The position numbers and the translations under genes are program-made. Under the pieces are notes generated by a model that worked only from the letters and a program-made list of their open reading frames with translations, made no database searches and was not told the DNA's origin. A stretch of 64,000 nucleotides of DNA from Tenrec ecaudatus (lineage: Eukaryota; Chordata; Mammalia; Afrosoricida; Tenrecidae), in contig NC_134536.1 in the NCBI RefSeq assembly GCF_050624435.1, positions 8,002,758-8,066,757 on the forward strand. The letters are read 5' to 3'. This document shows, one piece after another, positions 1 to 13,500 of the stretch (the first letter of the stretch is position 1; each line of letters begins with the position of its first letter).

Positions 1-140
1 TTAGAAGCCACCAGCGGCTCCACAGGAGGGAGCGAGGCTGTCGGCCCAGGAAAGAGTCACGGCCTCTGAAACCGCAGGACAGTTGGACCCTGCCCTCTAG
101 AGCGGCTACGAGCCACAGCATCAACTGGAGGGCCGTGAGC
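1..140 (+). repeat. AfroSINE, cut by the window edge
   Basis: 3' two thirds of a tRNA-derived AfroSINE: a CCACCAGCGGCTCC-like segment, then the GGACAGTTGGACCCTGCCCT-like block and the terminal gagcggctacgagccacagc tail. Diverged. Confidence 0.7.
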
Positions 141-400
141 TTAGAGAATTACTCCCTTCCCCACCGGGGGCCATGGTTCCTGCATCCTGCTTCCCCAGGG
201 TTGGGAGGAGAAGGCCCTGGGATGGGTCAGCCCGCAGCACTCTGTCAGCCTGGGCGTGTCTGCGTGAGTTTCAGTGGTCCTTCTCTACAGCGCCTGGTGA
301 AATTCAGGAAAGATGGGTTCCTGGGGCCACATCTTCGCCTGCGTTCAAAGCAGAAGCACGGACTGCTATTTGGAGATCGGGGGAGACCTCTCGCCGACAT

Positions 401-590
401 GAAAACTCAAAACCCAAACTCACTGCCATCGATTCACTTTTGACTGGAATCGGCCCTTCAGGACGGGGCCGAACTGCACGGTGAGTTGCTGAGACTTTCC
501 CAACTCAGGAGCCAGCAGCCCCGCTGCCCTCCCTCGCGGCGGGCGTGAGGTTCAAACCGCTGACCTTGCGGTTACAGCCCCAAGAGTCGC
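401..590 (-). repeat. AfroSINE
   Basis: Reverse-oriented copy. It starts with the A-rich AACTCACTGCCATCGA end and finishes with the tRNA-like GGTTCAAACCGCTGACCTTG B-box region. Confidence 0.75.
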
Positions 591-1426
591 CTGCTGCTCC
601 ACCACGGCTCCTCTCCAAATCACAGAAGGCTCAAAAATGGAAACTGCTTTCTCACCACGAAGAGTTGTTTGAATGTGAAACCTACCCACCAGGACTTTTA
701 AACAGCAGCAGCACTGAACCTCCAACGTGGCGTACCAGCACCACCAAGACCAGATCATCAAAACCTCTGAGTTCAGAGCTGCCCGATGTAACCCACTTCG
801 TGTTAAAGCCGGGGCATCTAGGGCCCAGAGGGCGGCAGCGGCTGTTTCCAATCACACATACCCCCCACTCCCCTACCCCCTCACCCTATTTCAGGCATGC
901 CAGGGGCCCCACGCCATCCTGCAGCCCACCCTGCTCCCAGCCTCAGTCCTGGTTGTCCACAGCCAGGCTCAGGGACCAGGGACAGGAGGGACACAGAAAA
1001 GCAGGACAGCGAAGCGGATCCATCTTCACTGAGCCCTGAATGGCAAGGCCCCTGGGCGCTCCCTGCTGAGCAGTCCTGGGTGTCCTCGGGCTCACCCACC
1101 TCTCCACATCCCAGGCTCTGTGTCAGCTCTCTTCCGCCCTCCACAGTTCAGACCCTGGCTGAGCAGCCAGCCTCCCCTACCCCCACCACACAGAGGGCCA
1201 GCGGGTGCCGGGGGGCCAGCTCCAACTCCCCGCATTTCAGACCACTGGCCCCTGCTCCTTCGGGCCCAACCGTTCATTGTTGCAACTCATGTACCTGCCA
1301 GAGCAGCCTGGGTCTCACAGAAGAGGCAGAAATGAAGGCCCATTGGGAGAGGTCGGAGGGACCCAGCACTTAACATCTCTGTCCCCAGGAGGGCACTTAG
1401 TCTCCCGAGACAGAAGCTCCCCTTAC
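591..1426. other. PNLDC1 intron, no feature recognised
   Basis: GC-rich sequence with no exon, repeat family or RNA gene that I can support. Open frames here look like chance frames in GC-rich DNA. Confidence 0.5.
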
Positions 1427-1513
1427 CAGCGTCCAGGCCTTCACCCAGTTCATCAGCAGTGCCAGCTGGGCCTCCTTGCCAGACAGACACTCACCAAACT
1501 CAGGTGGCGGCCA
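1427..1513 (-). CDS. PNLDC1: Possible later PNLDC1 exon (doubtful)
   Basis: 29 open codons between a CACATAG acceptor and a GTAAGG donor. The translation contains KEAQLALL and ends AWTL. This only loosely resembles the human segment after the exon 6 region (EVQL...IWTV). The intervening exon needed to link it to exon 6 was not found, so this could be chance. Confidence 0.35.
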
Positions 1514-4500
1514 CTATGTGCGCAGCCCTGGAAGGCAAATCCTCCCAACCCGGGCCCCAACCTGGCTCATTCGGATTCCACCTGATGCTGACGGTGTTCC
1601 TCCCCCATTCCCCCCCAGACACACCGAGTCAGCACCCACATTTTCACGAGACACCCAGGGGAGAATGGCGATTTGGAGTCTGTATCAGAGGGCCACGGGG
1701 AAATTCTCATGAGTAAAACCTGCATGAATGGGTGCCCCAAACCACAGGGCCTGGGACCAGGGGCAGAATTCAGTGCCTGGCCCCTCAGAAGGTCCAAAGG
1801 CAGGCTGGCCAAACAGCTCACAGCAAGTAAGGACCCAGGTTTCCCCACAGGCTCCGGAATGGCACTTGGGTGCATCTGAGCTACACAATACAAAAAACCC
1901 CAACTCGCTGCCATCGAGTTGGCGCCGGCCGACTCATGGGCACCCTGCAGGACAGGGTGGAAGTGCCCCGTGGGCTTCTGGGGCTGTGACTCTTGGTGGG
2001 AGCAGCCAGCCTTGTCTTTCTCCAGAGCAGGTCAAACGGCTGACCTCGAGGTAAGCAGTCCAACGCTTTACCACTAAGGCGCCAGGGCTGTGGGCCCCAC
2101 AGTAAGAGTCGCATTCCCTGTCCCTAAAGTCCACTCGGTGCCATGGACGGTTTACCTGGGAGCTGACGCTGACAGAGGACGCTGCTGAAGGCCAGTCTCC
2201 CCTCCAGGGTGGGGGTGGGGGCAGGAAGCACCCGCCCCAGAGGGGGTTCTCTGGGCCGGACAGTGAAATGAGCACTACCCACAGTCACCTCTCTCTTGGT
2301 CACCGTCGGATGCAGAAAAACAGAGCCCACACTACACCTGGCGAACGAAATCCGCTCTACCTTCGGACTCTCCAGCTCCCACTCAGGATACTGTGTTTCA
2401 TTTTCCTCTCTTGTTCCTCGTTCATATACGGGATGCCATTCTTGAGAAACTAAAGAGCAAAGCGAGGAGACGGGTGTGAGTGTCTTTCGAGCCTGGAGGG
2501 AGGAGGGTGCTTTCAGGCTGACTAAGAGGGGAAAGAAACACATGACTCAGGGACCGATGGACGGACCGCTGCCGCGTCCACCCCTCCCACGCCGTACCTT
2601 GTTGTAGTCGAAGCCGTACTGATTCAAAAACTGAACACTGGACGCCTGGAAAGAGAATTCTGAATCCAAAATCCCAAATGTTGTCGGGAAGAGGAAGAAG
2701 TTACATGAATGGGAGACATACCTATTTCAAGGAAAGAGAAGCACAGGAGAAACAGCACCGAGACCGCTGTTCCGTCGGCGCTGGCATGTGCTCCCTCTTC
2801 CACTTACGCCTTAAGGTGTATCGGAAAGTCGACTAGGTTTTAAGGCCAGGGCCTGGTGGCAAAGTGGGTGAAGTGTTGGGCTGCTAACTGCAAAGTCAGC
2901 AGTTCAAACCCACCAGTTGCTCCTTGGAAGAGAGATGAGGCTGGCTGCTCACCTTTTGGAGCCTGAAACTGAAACTCACTGCCATCAAGTCTATCCTGAT
3001 TCCACAGGGCAGAGAAGACCCTGAAGATTTCGGAGACTGCAAATCTTCGTGAAAGCAGAAAGCCTCGTCTTTCTCCCAAGGAGCGGCTAGCTGTTTTCAA
3101 CTGCTGACTTTGTGGTTAGCAGCGCAATGCGTAACCTGCTCAACCACTAGGGCTCCTTCTGATTTACAGCCTAGGAAGCCCCAAGGAGCAATTCTACTCT
3201 GAACTGGAGAGTCGCCGAGTCAGAATCAACTGACAGTGGTTTTGCCTTTCAAGTCTTATGGCTGCTATTGGGGGGCTAGAGAGACGGGTCCCCACGTGGG
3301 CTTGTTCTCGGGTCAGAATGTACCGCCCAGAAGCTGCCTGGTGTCAAGTGGGGTCCACCCTGACAGATGGAGCCTGCCTTTGGGTGGGTGGGGTGAGGAG
3401 CAGTCTTTTACACCGTGGTGATGGCCGTGATGAAGGTGCAAGAGAAAGAAACAGGGTCTCAGGAACGGCCCGACTTCTGGAGTTGGGAAGGGCATGCTGG
3501 GCTTCACAGAGCAGGGAACCGGGGGCACACGGGGCGTGGGGGCTCCACCGCCTGAGGATGGAGAAGGCAAGTGGGCGGGCGCCCCAGATTCATACGTACT
3601 TGTTGTACTCGCCTTTGACCCTGGAGAACACGGACAGCCCTAGAGGGTGAGAGCAGACAGCAATGAGCACTTAGCGACACAAGGTGCCAGAGCAGACAGA
3701 CCACTCCCAAAGTGCCTGGCCTCCCGGCACCCCAGCCTGGACTTGAGAACGGTTGAATACCTTTAGCTTCCAAAGGGATCGATCCAACCAGACACGTGGG
3801 TGAGGGGGAAGGAGTATTCCACAAGGGGCAGAAAAGAAACCCAGTGGGGAGGGGGCTGAGCTACTGGGGAAACTGGGTAAGTAGCTGAAATGATTGAACT
3901 CAGGACTGACGGCCTGACATGTAAACCGCCACCTCATTCACCACAGAGAAGCTGTGGGTTTTGTTCAGATAAGAGAGCTGCAGACATAGACGCACACAGA
4001 GGGTGAAGGGCAGGGGAGCACGTTCTACGGCAAACAAAGCAAAAGGTTAGCAACAGGTGAATTTGGGGAAAGAGCAGATCTGTATTTTGTGACTTAACTT
4101 AAAAGCTGCCCATTCTTAAAGTGGATTGGAGGAAATAGGAGAGTGACATAGTCTCGTTTCAGGAAGCGGTGAAACGGCTCTCATCAGCTCACAGGAAAAG
4201 CAGAAGACAAGGGAGGTGCCATGACATGTAAGTGTGAGACCAGGCTCCAGCTGGTTTCTGGTCTCAGTCAGTCAGAATAGCTACCAAGACCCTAACTTAA
4301 AAGCATCATGTCCAGCCGGAATCCTGCCAAGACCCATCAACATTTTTAGCCCCTCAGGTTGCTGGGCTAGGTGTGGTAGGTGCTGCCCCCTGGTGGGGAT
4401 CTGCTTAACTGCAATCCTACCCGCTGGGGTCTGAGACAGACCAAGGTGTCCCATAGAATTGTATCAAGAGCCATATGACCTCAACAAGACTTTCCCCCTT

Positions 4501-7500
4501 GGTTTCAGCATGCCTTCCATTGCTGAAAATGTGGTACCAAGAAGAAAAATTCAAAACAGAAACGAACCGGGTCATGAAAAGGTTAAAAAAATATATGAAA
4601 CAGAAAAGCAAAAATGGACAAGTACAGAAAGCCTAGCCCTTCTCCCCCAAAACAAACACTACTGTGTTTAGGCAATAAGAATATTAAGGAACAGCAGATT
4701 GGAAGCATGTGAACTACCAAATTGTAATTCACGCTGACAGTATTGAAACAGAATTGTGAAAAAAAAAAAAAGAAACAGAATTGTGAATGGCTCTTCAAAC
4801 ACAGAACATTGAAACCCAAACAGAGCCAGACCGACTGCCAATGCGTCCATGCTGATTCAGAGGGCCCCTGGGAGAGAACAGAAGTGCCCCCAGAGGGCTC
4901 CGAGGCGGAAGTCTTTTCAGAAGCACACGGCCACAACTTCCTGCCACAGAGGTTGGACCACCAGCCTTCTGGGTAGCAGCCCAACAAGTGGCTCATCGGG
5001 CCACCAGCGCTCGCTCAGCCCAGAAGTAAACATTCAACTGACAGCTTTACTATTTCACAACGTGCCAGAGAAAAGATCAGAGGCCATGGGGCAAGAGATT
5101 CACAGCTGCACTGCTGGGCACGGCTGTGCCCCTGCTGCTACGGAGATGCTACATCAAGTGAGACTTCAAAATGGGGTGGGCAAGGGAAGCGTGTCACCAA
5201 GACAACCCCAGGGACCAGGGAACAACAAGGGATCTAAAACCAATGGCAAGGAGGGCGTAGGAGGCCTGGTGGAGCTTGATCAAGGGCAATGTCACCCAGA
5301 GGAATGACTGAAACCCAGATGACAGCCAGACAAGATAGTGAGACAAGAGGAAAGAACTAGGAGGCAAAGGGCATTTATAGAGGTCTAAATACAGGCATGT
5401 ACATATGTAAATATAGTTACATGATAATGGGAAATAGATCTATGTGCATATATTTATAGGCTTAGTATTGCGATAAAAGACAGACATTAGGCCTCTACTC
5501 AAGTACTCCCTCAATGCAAGAACACTTGGTTCTAATAACCTGCCATTCCATGATGCTCACCTTCCCAACACAATCACTGAAGACAAAGTGGGTGCATAGT
5601 AAATGTGGTGAAGAAAGCTGGTGGTACCCAGCTACCAAAAGATATAGTGTCTGGGGTCTTAAAGGCTTGAAGATAAACAAGCGACCATCTAGCTGGGAAG
5701 CAACAAAGCCCACATGGAAGAACACACCAGTCTGTGTGATCATGAGGTGTCGATGGATTCAGGTATCAGGCATCAAAAACCCAGCACAAAAAAATCACAT
5801 CATTGTGAATGAGCGGGAATGCGGAGTGGAAACCCAAAGCCCATCTGCAGACAACTGAACAGCCCCTTACAAAAGGGCTACAAGGAAGTCAGGCTGCAAT
5901 ATAGCACCATTGAAACATACAACTTTCCTCTGGTTCTTTAATGCTTTCTCCCCACTACTATCATGACCCCAATTCCACCTTACAAATCCGGCTAAACCAG
6001 AGCATGTGCACTGGTACAGATAAAAGCTGGAAACACAGGAAATCAAGGACAGATAAACCCCTCAGGACTGATATTGAGAGTGGTGATACCAGGAGGGAAG
6101 GGGAAGGTGGGGGGAGAAAAGGGGAACTGATCATAAGGATCTATATATAACCCCTCCCAGGAGGATGGACAGCAGAAAAGTGGGTGAAGGGGGACATGGG
6201 TCAGTGTAAGACATGAACAAATAATGATTTATAAATTATCAAGGGTTTATGAGAGAGGGAGGGGGAGGGGAGATGAGCTGCTTCGTGGGCTCGGGTGCAA
6301 AGAGAATGTTTTGAAAATGATGCTAGTGGCAGATGTGCAAATGTGCTCGACACGATGGGTGGACGTATGGATGGTGATGAAAAGCTGCATATAATGATTT
6401 TTAAACAGAGCTGCACCCTGTACTTTTCAGAGGTCCTACAGTAGGAAAAACAACAGAGAAAATAGCAACGGTCAAAATGATTCAGAGGAAATGCACACAC
6501 AGCTCTTCGCTGCCTCGCAATATCAAGAGGCGTCAGCAGAACCCTGCCCAAGGGTTGCTTGCATTTTAAGGTTTTACCGGAGAAAACACGTATGATCCGT
6601 AGCTGGTTTCTCCCTACAACCAGCAGCTCTTTTAAAATTATTATTATAAATCATTCTATTGGGGACTCTTACAACTCATCACAATCCATCCACCCATTGT
6701 GTCAAGCACATTTGTACATTTGTTGCTATCATTTTCAAAGAATTTTCTTTCAATTTGAGCCCTTGGTATCAGCTCATTTTCCTCCTCTCACCCTCCCTCC
6801 CTCATGAGCCCTTGATAATTTATAAATTATTGTTTCTTCACATCTCGCACTGACTGATGTCACCCTTTGCCCCCTTGTCTATTGCCCATCCCCCTTGGAG
6901 GGGGTTCTACGTAGGTCATTGGGATCGGTTCCCCCTTTCTCCCCACACCTTCCCCTTCCCCTCCTGCTATGGCTACTCTCAATATTGGTCTCAAGGAGTT
7001 TATCTGTCCTTAGTCCCTGTGTTTCCAGATCTTATCTCTATCTGTGTACATGCTCTGGTCTAACCAGATTTGTAAGGTAGAATTGGGATTATGATATTGG
7101 GGCGGGGGAGGAAGCATTAAAAAAGCAGAAGAAAGCTGTATGTTTTATCGGTACTACACTGCACCCCAATTGGCCCGTCTTCTCCCCAAGACCCTTGAGT
7201 GAGGGGATTTCCAATTGTCTACAAATGGGCTTTGGGTCTCCACTCCGCACTCCCCCTCACTCACAACCAGTAGCTCTTAACAGTCTCTAAAGAGCCCTGG
7301 AGTGAGGTTGGTTTAAGCCATGGGCGGCTCACCAAAAGGTTGGTGGTTGGAGCCCCACAGACGCCCAATAGGAGAGAAAGGAGGCTGTCTGCTTCCATCA
7401 AGAATGACAGCCCAACAAACCCCATGGGGAGGGTCTCCTTGTCACAACTGACAAGAAGTCAAGGAGTTTGGTTGTGGTTAACACAATTTGCACAGTGTTA

Positions 7501-10500
7501 AGAGGTATGGCTGCTAACTGAAAACTTGGAGGTTCGAATCCACTCAGTGGCATCTCTGAAGAGACCCAGCAATGTGCTCCTGAAACCTCAGCCCTTAAAT
7601 GTCCTCTGGGGCATGGTTCTTCTCTGGCGTGAGGGGAAAGGGAGTTAGAACGGGCTCGGCAGCATCAACAGGGTTTTGTTGTTTTGTGTTTTAAAGCCAA
7701 GACAGTCTGGCCAACAAAATCTAAACATACTTTCTACGCAGCCCTTTGTGTGAAGGGAAGCATTTGCTGACGAAGATCAAGGAGTGCAGCCTTCTGTATG
7801 GATCACCATTCAATGTAAAGAAAGCAAAACCCCCCACAACTGGGCCCGTAGGTAACATCATGACAAACAGAGAAAAGACTGACGCGGCCAAGGAGTTGTC
7901 TTACTGGATCCACAATCGCTGCTCATGGAAGTAGCAGTCAAGAGATGAAACTATGCTTTGCAGTGGGTAAAGCTAGTATGCAAGACCGCTTTTCGAGTGT
8001 TGACCAGCAAGCGTGGTATTCTGAGGACCAAGGTGGGCCTGACCCAAGCCATGACATTTCACTTGCCTCATACGCATGTGCAAGGTGGACACAGAGCAAG
8101 GGAGACCAAAGAACAGATGGATTGGAATTGTGGTGCTGGAGTGTCTGAAAAGCGTCATGGCCAGCTAGAGGACAACCCTGTCTGCGCGGGAAGGGATGTG
8201 GCCAGAGCGCTCCTCAGTGCCAGGACGATAGGACTCGGTCTTACATATTTCGGACCCGTTGTCAGGAGAGCCCGGTCACTGGAGCAGGACAGCGAGTTTG
8301 GTAAAGCAGCAGGGCAGCGAAAGACGGACGGACATAGTAGCTGCAGCGATGGACTCAGGGAGGGCCAGGTGAGCACCGAAGCAGGCGGCCGTTCACAGAA
8401 CCACTCGAAGGCACCTGACAGCAACAGGCAGCCCTTTACCGAGACACGCTGCAAACGCCTGCTTTAAAACGCCGTGAAAATAGCAATTCTCTGTGTGTCA
8501 GCTGTACCGCTGCTGCCGCAGAGCACTTCACAGTCAGTCAGCTGCCAGCAACCCCGTGTCCCACGGAGCAAACATCACCTGGGCGTGCACTCCCTTCACG
8601 GTCCTCCCGGCATCCGAGCCCACCGAGGGAGTTCAGTCCATCTGCTGGGTCTTCCGTTTGTGTGCTGACCTCCCACTCTACCAAGCACGATGTTCTGCCC
8701 CCGGGACTGGTCCCTACATCTCCAGAGTCCCCGAGATAAAGCCCTGTCGTCCCGTCCCTTCCCCAGCACCTCAATTCAAAGGCATCAATCTTCCCCCGTC
8801 TTCTTTATTCCCTGCCCACCTTCCGCATACAGATCAGAAGGATTAAAAATGTACCGGCTTGCGTCCCAGTGACATACTAGCTTTACATCTTAAAATGTAA
8901 AGATGGGGCCCGGGAGCACGTCGGCTAACTTCTTGCTGGCTCCTGCCGTCGATGCCGATTGTGGAGCCAGTACAATGAGCTCCCTGACACCTCACTCTCT
9001 TCTCCCTTTAGCATGATGTCGCTTACGAGTCCAGGCGCGAGGCCTGTCACTTTATGTTAAGTCGTCATCCACACGGAGGCTGTGGTTGAGCTTCCCGGTG
9101 TGTCAAGGCTTCCTCGCTTTCAGGAGGCAAATTTGCGCCCTATGTATCGCCGGTTGCTAGTCAGTCGTCTTCCAGTCCTGATGTCACATTCTTCTCAGAT
9201 GGGCTCAGCATACAGACTAAGTACGGTGAAAGGACACAGCCCTCACGCACAGCGGGCTGGATTTTAAACCATGCAGCATCCCCGCGTTCGGTTCCAAGGA
9301 CTACCTCTTGGTCTACTTGCCTGTTCCGCAGAAGCGCAGTGAATGTTCAGGAATGCCGGTTCTTCTCAGCGCCATCCACGGGTCATTCTGATGCCTTTAC
9401 AGTGTCAATAAAACATGAGTGGGCATCTTTCTGGCACTCCCTGCTTTCAGCCACGACCCATCTGGCATCAGTAATGATGCCCTATCAATGAACCGCTCCA
9501 ACCCTTTTTAATTACCTTTTTAATTACCTTCGGCATAGTGTCACTTGCATATTATTTAATGCAGTTTGTTAATTTCCACATTCTGTTGGCTCATCTTTCT
9601 CCGGAATGGGCACAACTATGAACCTGCTCCAGCAGGTGCTTCATCAGCTTCCTGAAACACTTCAACTGGTCTTCCACCAATTCCTGGACATTTGTTTTTG
9701 GTTAATGCCTTCAGCACCATTGATTCTTGATCACATTACCTCCTGAGAAGGTTGACAGCCAACCACTTCTTTTTGGCACAGTGATTCTGTGCATGCCTTC
9801 CATCTATTTTTTTTCTAAATAGTTTGACTGATATACGAGGCAGTAACCCCCCGCCACCTCCCACACCCCACCCAAACCGGATTGCGTTGGGTTAGAGCAG
9901 AGCTTTCATAGGCGAGCATTGAACAACTCACTCTGAGTTAGCGCACCCAGTGGGGTCGCCTGGGAAGGTTCTCTCTGGTCACAGTGAATTACTTCATAAA
10001 AGCAGTTTCACATGAACCTTGTTTATTGTGACGATCGATTCAAGAAAACAGTGTGCCTCTGTGAAAATTTATTTTCTGCTCGAGAAAGATGCTGAGAAAC
10101 TCTTGTGATGTTGAACACAGCTTACAAGGACAGCGCTACAGGAAAAACTCAAATGTACGAGTTGTTTTCGCGTTTCAAAAAGGAGCAATGTCAACTGATG
10201 ACAAACCTCGTCTGGACATGGACGAAAATGTCAACTGGGAGTTCGTTCCCCTAGGTCAGACTGTTAATCTGTTTAGAGGTTCTGAAAAGATTCTGTAACA
10301 GTGTGAGACAACAGGGTCTGGTTTGTGGTAGACCGGAGACTGGCATTGCCACCACAACAATGCACCTGCTCACACAGCCATCTCAGGGCGCCAGTTTGGG
10401 GCAAAGACCAGCATGTTCTCTGGCCCCACGTACCTGACTCACCTGACCTCGCTCCATGGAGCTTCTTTTTGTTCCCATGAATGCAGAGGAACATGAAAGG

Positions 10501-13500
10501 TCAGCGATATGATGACATAGAAGAAGTGAAGAGAAAAACGAAGGAGGTGCTGTCAGCCATCCAAACAGATGGGATTGAAAAATATTTCCAAGAATGGAAT
10601 AGCAGATTTGACAAGTGTGTAATGGAGATTACTTTGAAGGTGATAAGGTTGTTTTGTAAAAAAAAAATTAAAGAATGTAAAGACAGCTTTAAAAAAATTC
10701 TGGGTTTTTTGGGGGGTGCCCCCTCATATAATTTACATAACATAAACTTCAATCACATTAACAAGAGTTGCACAATCATCACTACAATCAGTTCTAGAAC
10801 ATTTTCCTCCTTCTTGTACTCCCTTTTATTAGCTCCCCATTTCCCCTTTGACACCGCCCCAGTAAGCCATTAACCAGCTACTGTCTCTATAGATTCACCT
10901 GTTGTGGATTTCACCTACAGATAAACCAGCATGTGTGAGCACACATACGCACACTGTCAACAACAAAATAATCCAGAGAAAAACCTCAACAGAAAAGCAG
11001 GAGATATTAAAGACTAGAACACATTTAAAATGGGCCCAGAGGGAGATTAGATGATAAAGTGTTAGATTTTAACCTAACTGCTTCGGCAACAATCCACTTC
11101 CCATTGCGCTCTGCATGAGAGCAAGGCTATCCACAGGCCTGCTCTGTGGTCAGAGGGCACTCACCAGGGGCTCAATCCACAGTATTTCCCCTTCACTTCT
11201 TTTTTTTTTCTTGACAGGAAATAACTTTATTTTTGTTAATTCAAATAATTATATCACAACAGCTCGATTAAGGGGGCCACACAAACCCAGCCCCAAATGT
11301 GACATCATCTCAATACAGAACAATGCCTTTTTCCAAGGTGATTCTGAAAGTAAGGAAGTGATTAATGATGGAAAAGAGGTTTAACTTGTACACGTTACAT
11401 AGCTACTATCAGTTATCGATTTATACTAAATTAACTTGGTCATGAGAGATGTAGATCCCAGTTCCTCGGTCTGAATGTGATTAGGCCAATCCGTTTGCAA
11501 ATTTGTACTGCTTCAGCACCTCACTGAAACCCTCGCAGAGCTTGAGGTCGCCCTGGTGCTGGGCACATTCCAAAAACTGCTTCATCTCACAGTGGCAAGG
11601 ACCAAGCTGCTGCTGCTGCTGGTACACCGGCTGGGCTCCCTGAGGCTCCTGGTAAGTGATGTCAGGCCTGGCGGGCTCAGTGCCACTCCCCCCACCGAAG
11701 CCTCCAGTGATGGCATGGCCCAGTGTGTGCCCAACAGCAGAGCCCACAGCCACACCGGCTGCCGTGGTCGCCATCTGTGCCATCAGACCGGGTTGTCGGG
11801 GTGCAGCAGAAGGTGAGCCGACCGCAGTTGGTGGGCTGCAGCTGGTGGGTGGGCAGCTGGGGCTGGCCTGGGGGCAGCTCTCATCTGTCCCCTTCACTTC
11901 TTAAAACAATGGAACAACTTTAAAATGGGTCAAAAGGAAGGTCAAATGATAAGGCAGGAGATTTTAACCCAACTCCGCCTGCCATACTCGCTTACCACGC
12001 TCTCAGTCTGTGACCACTAACAATGCTCCTCGCAGACACGACTGCCGTCGTCGGGACCCATCGCCTCGGTCTTCTTTGGGGCTTCCCACATCCTTCAATG
12101 TTTTTCCCAAAGCATCATTCCACACTGCAACTCGAGGCTTACATCGTCGCTTTTCTTTGCCTTGCAACATGCCCCCCGGGGTTCTCCCATTTTGGTTTTC
12201 AAGCTCCGGGTCTTTGCACATTTCATTATTTCACTTTGTCTTCTAGAGTCGCCTTTTGAAATGTCCTGCTTCGTTCTTTCACTCTATCACGTCTTCCCCA
12301 TCACTTTAGCTAATTTACATTCAAGAGGAAGTTTCAGGGTCTCTTCTGACATCTACTTGGTCTTTTCTTTCTTTGCCATCTTTTTTTCCATCGTGATGTC
12401 TTTGTCACCCCACAACTCGTATGGTCTTCAGTCATTACTGTCCAATGCTTCAAATCAATCCTGGCGATGGTCTCTACATTCAGGTGGAATATACTCCAGG
12501 TTCTATTTTGGCTCTTAGGGTCTTGTTTTCATTTCCTCAGCTTCAGCTTGAACTTGAATCCCTCTACTCAAAAAACAAACAAACAAACAAACAAAACTCG
12601 CTGCCACTGAATCTATTCCAACTCACAGCGACCGTGTAGACCAGGGTATGAGTTCCTGAGACTCTGATTCTTTGTGGGAGTAGAAAGCCCCATCTTTCTC
12701 CCAAGGAGTTGATCGTGGTTTTGAACTGCTAACCTTGCAGCTGGCAGCCCAATGCGTAACCACTTCCACCACCGGAAATGCAATGACTGGAGAAGGAAGC
12801 AGATGTGTTCACTAGTGCTGTCGGGGTAAGTCCCTGTAAGCTTTGTGGGCGGGTGGCAGGAAGAGTTGGACAAAGTCTATCATCAGTTTAAAGCGCCTGC
12901 TCTTTACCTCTGCATGTCCACTGCTACAGCAGAGCAGACGCATAGGTGCCTTATAAAGGTGCAATAACACACAAATATCAAGATTTACTAGACATAAATG
13001 GTAACAGAAACATGCGTGATTAGGATAAGCAATTGGCAGACACAGTCAACATTAGAACACGGCACCACCGCTGAGAACGAACGCACGGCCTGTGTGTGAG
13101 GATATGGGAGATTCCCCAGCCCCACTGACTGAACAGGGAAGGTACAGAGCAAAGCGCCGACAGGATCAACTTGTTTGGGTGCGTTTTCTTCAAAACCAAA
13201 AGTAAAACCATACATGCTTTTCCCTGAAAGATGGACAAGAACAAATCACACCAAGGCCCTTAAAACTGATTTATTTCGGCATTTGTCATCGTGTTGCATC
13301 TCAAAAACCTGTGTTGTAGATCCAAACCTCTAAGCCTCTGGTTATAATCTCATGTGGGGATGGGTTGTCTTTGTTATGTTAATGAAAAGGATTCAGGTGA
13401 GTCCAGGAAAACTCACCGCAGCTGGGTCACGGTAGACCTGCCCCTGGTGGGTTCCCAAGACTCTAGCTCCTTATGGGAGTAAGAAGCCTCATCTTTCTCC

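Noticed and set aside
2240-2340. PNLDC1 exon 7 candidate (minus strand SDGDQER-like codons)
   Set aside because: Resembles the human SPDKDQ segment, but no AG acceptor precedes it and the frame stops within a few codons.
4743-4996. ORFs around 4743-5307
   Set aside because: They run across an A-run, an AfroSINE and the 5' part of a family T element. No protein family resemblance.
7746-7934. Short plus-strand ORF at 7746
   Set aside because: Part of a broken RTE reverse transcriptase, not an independent gene.
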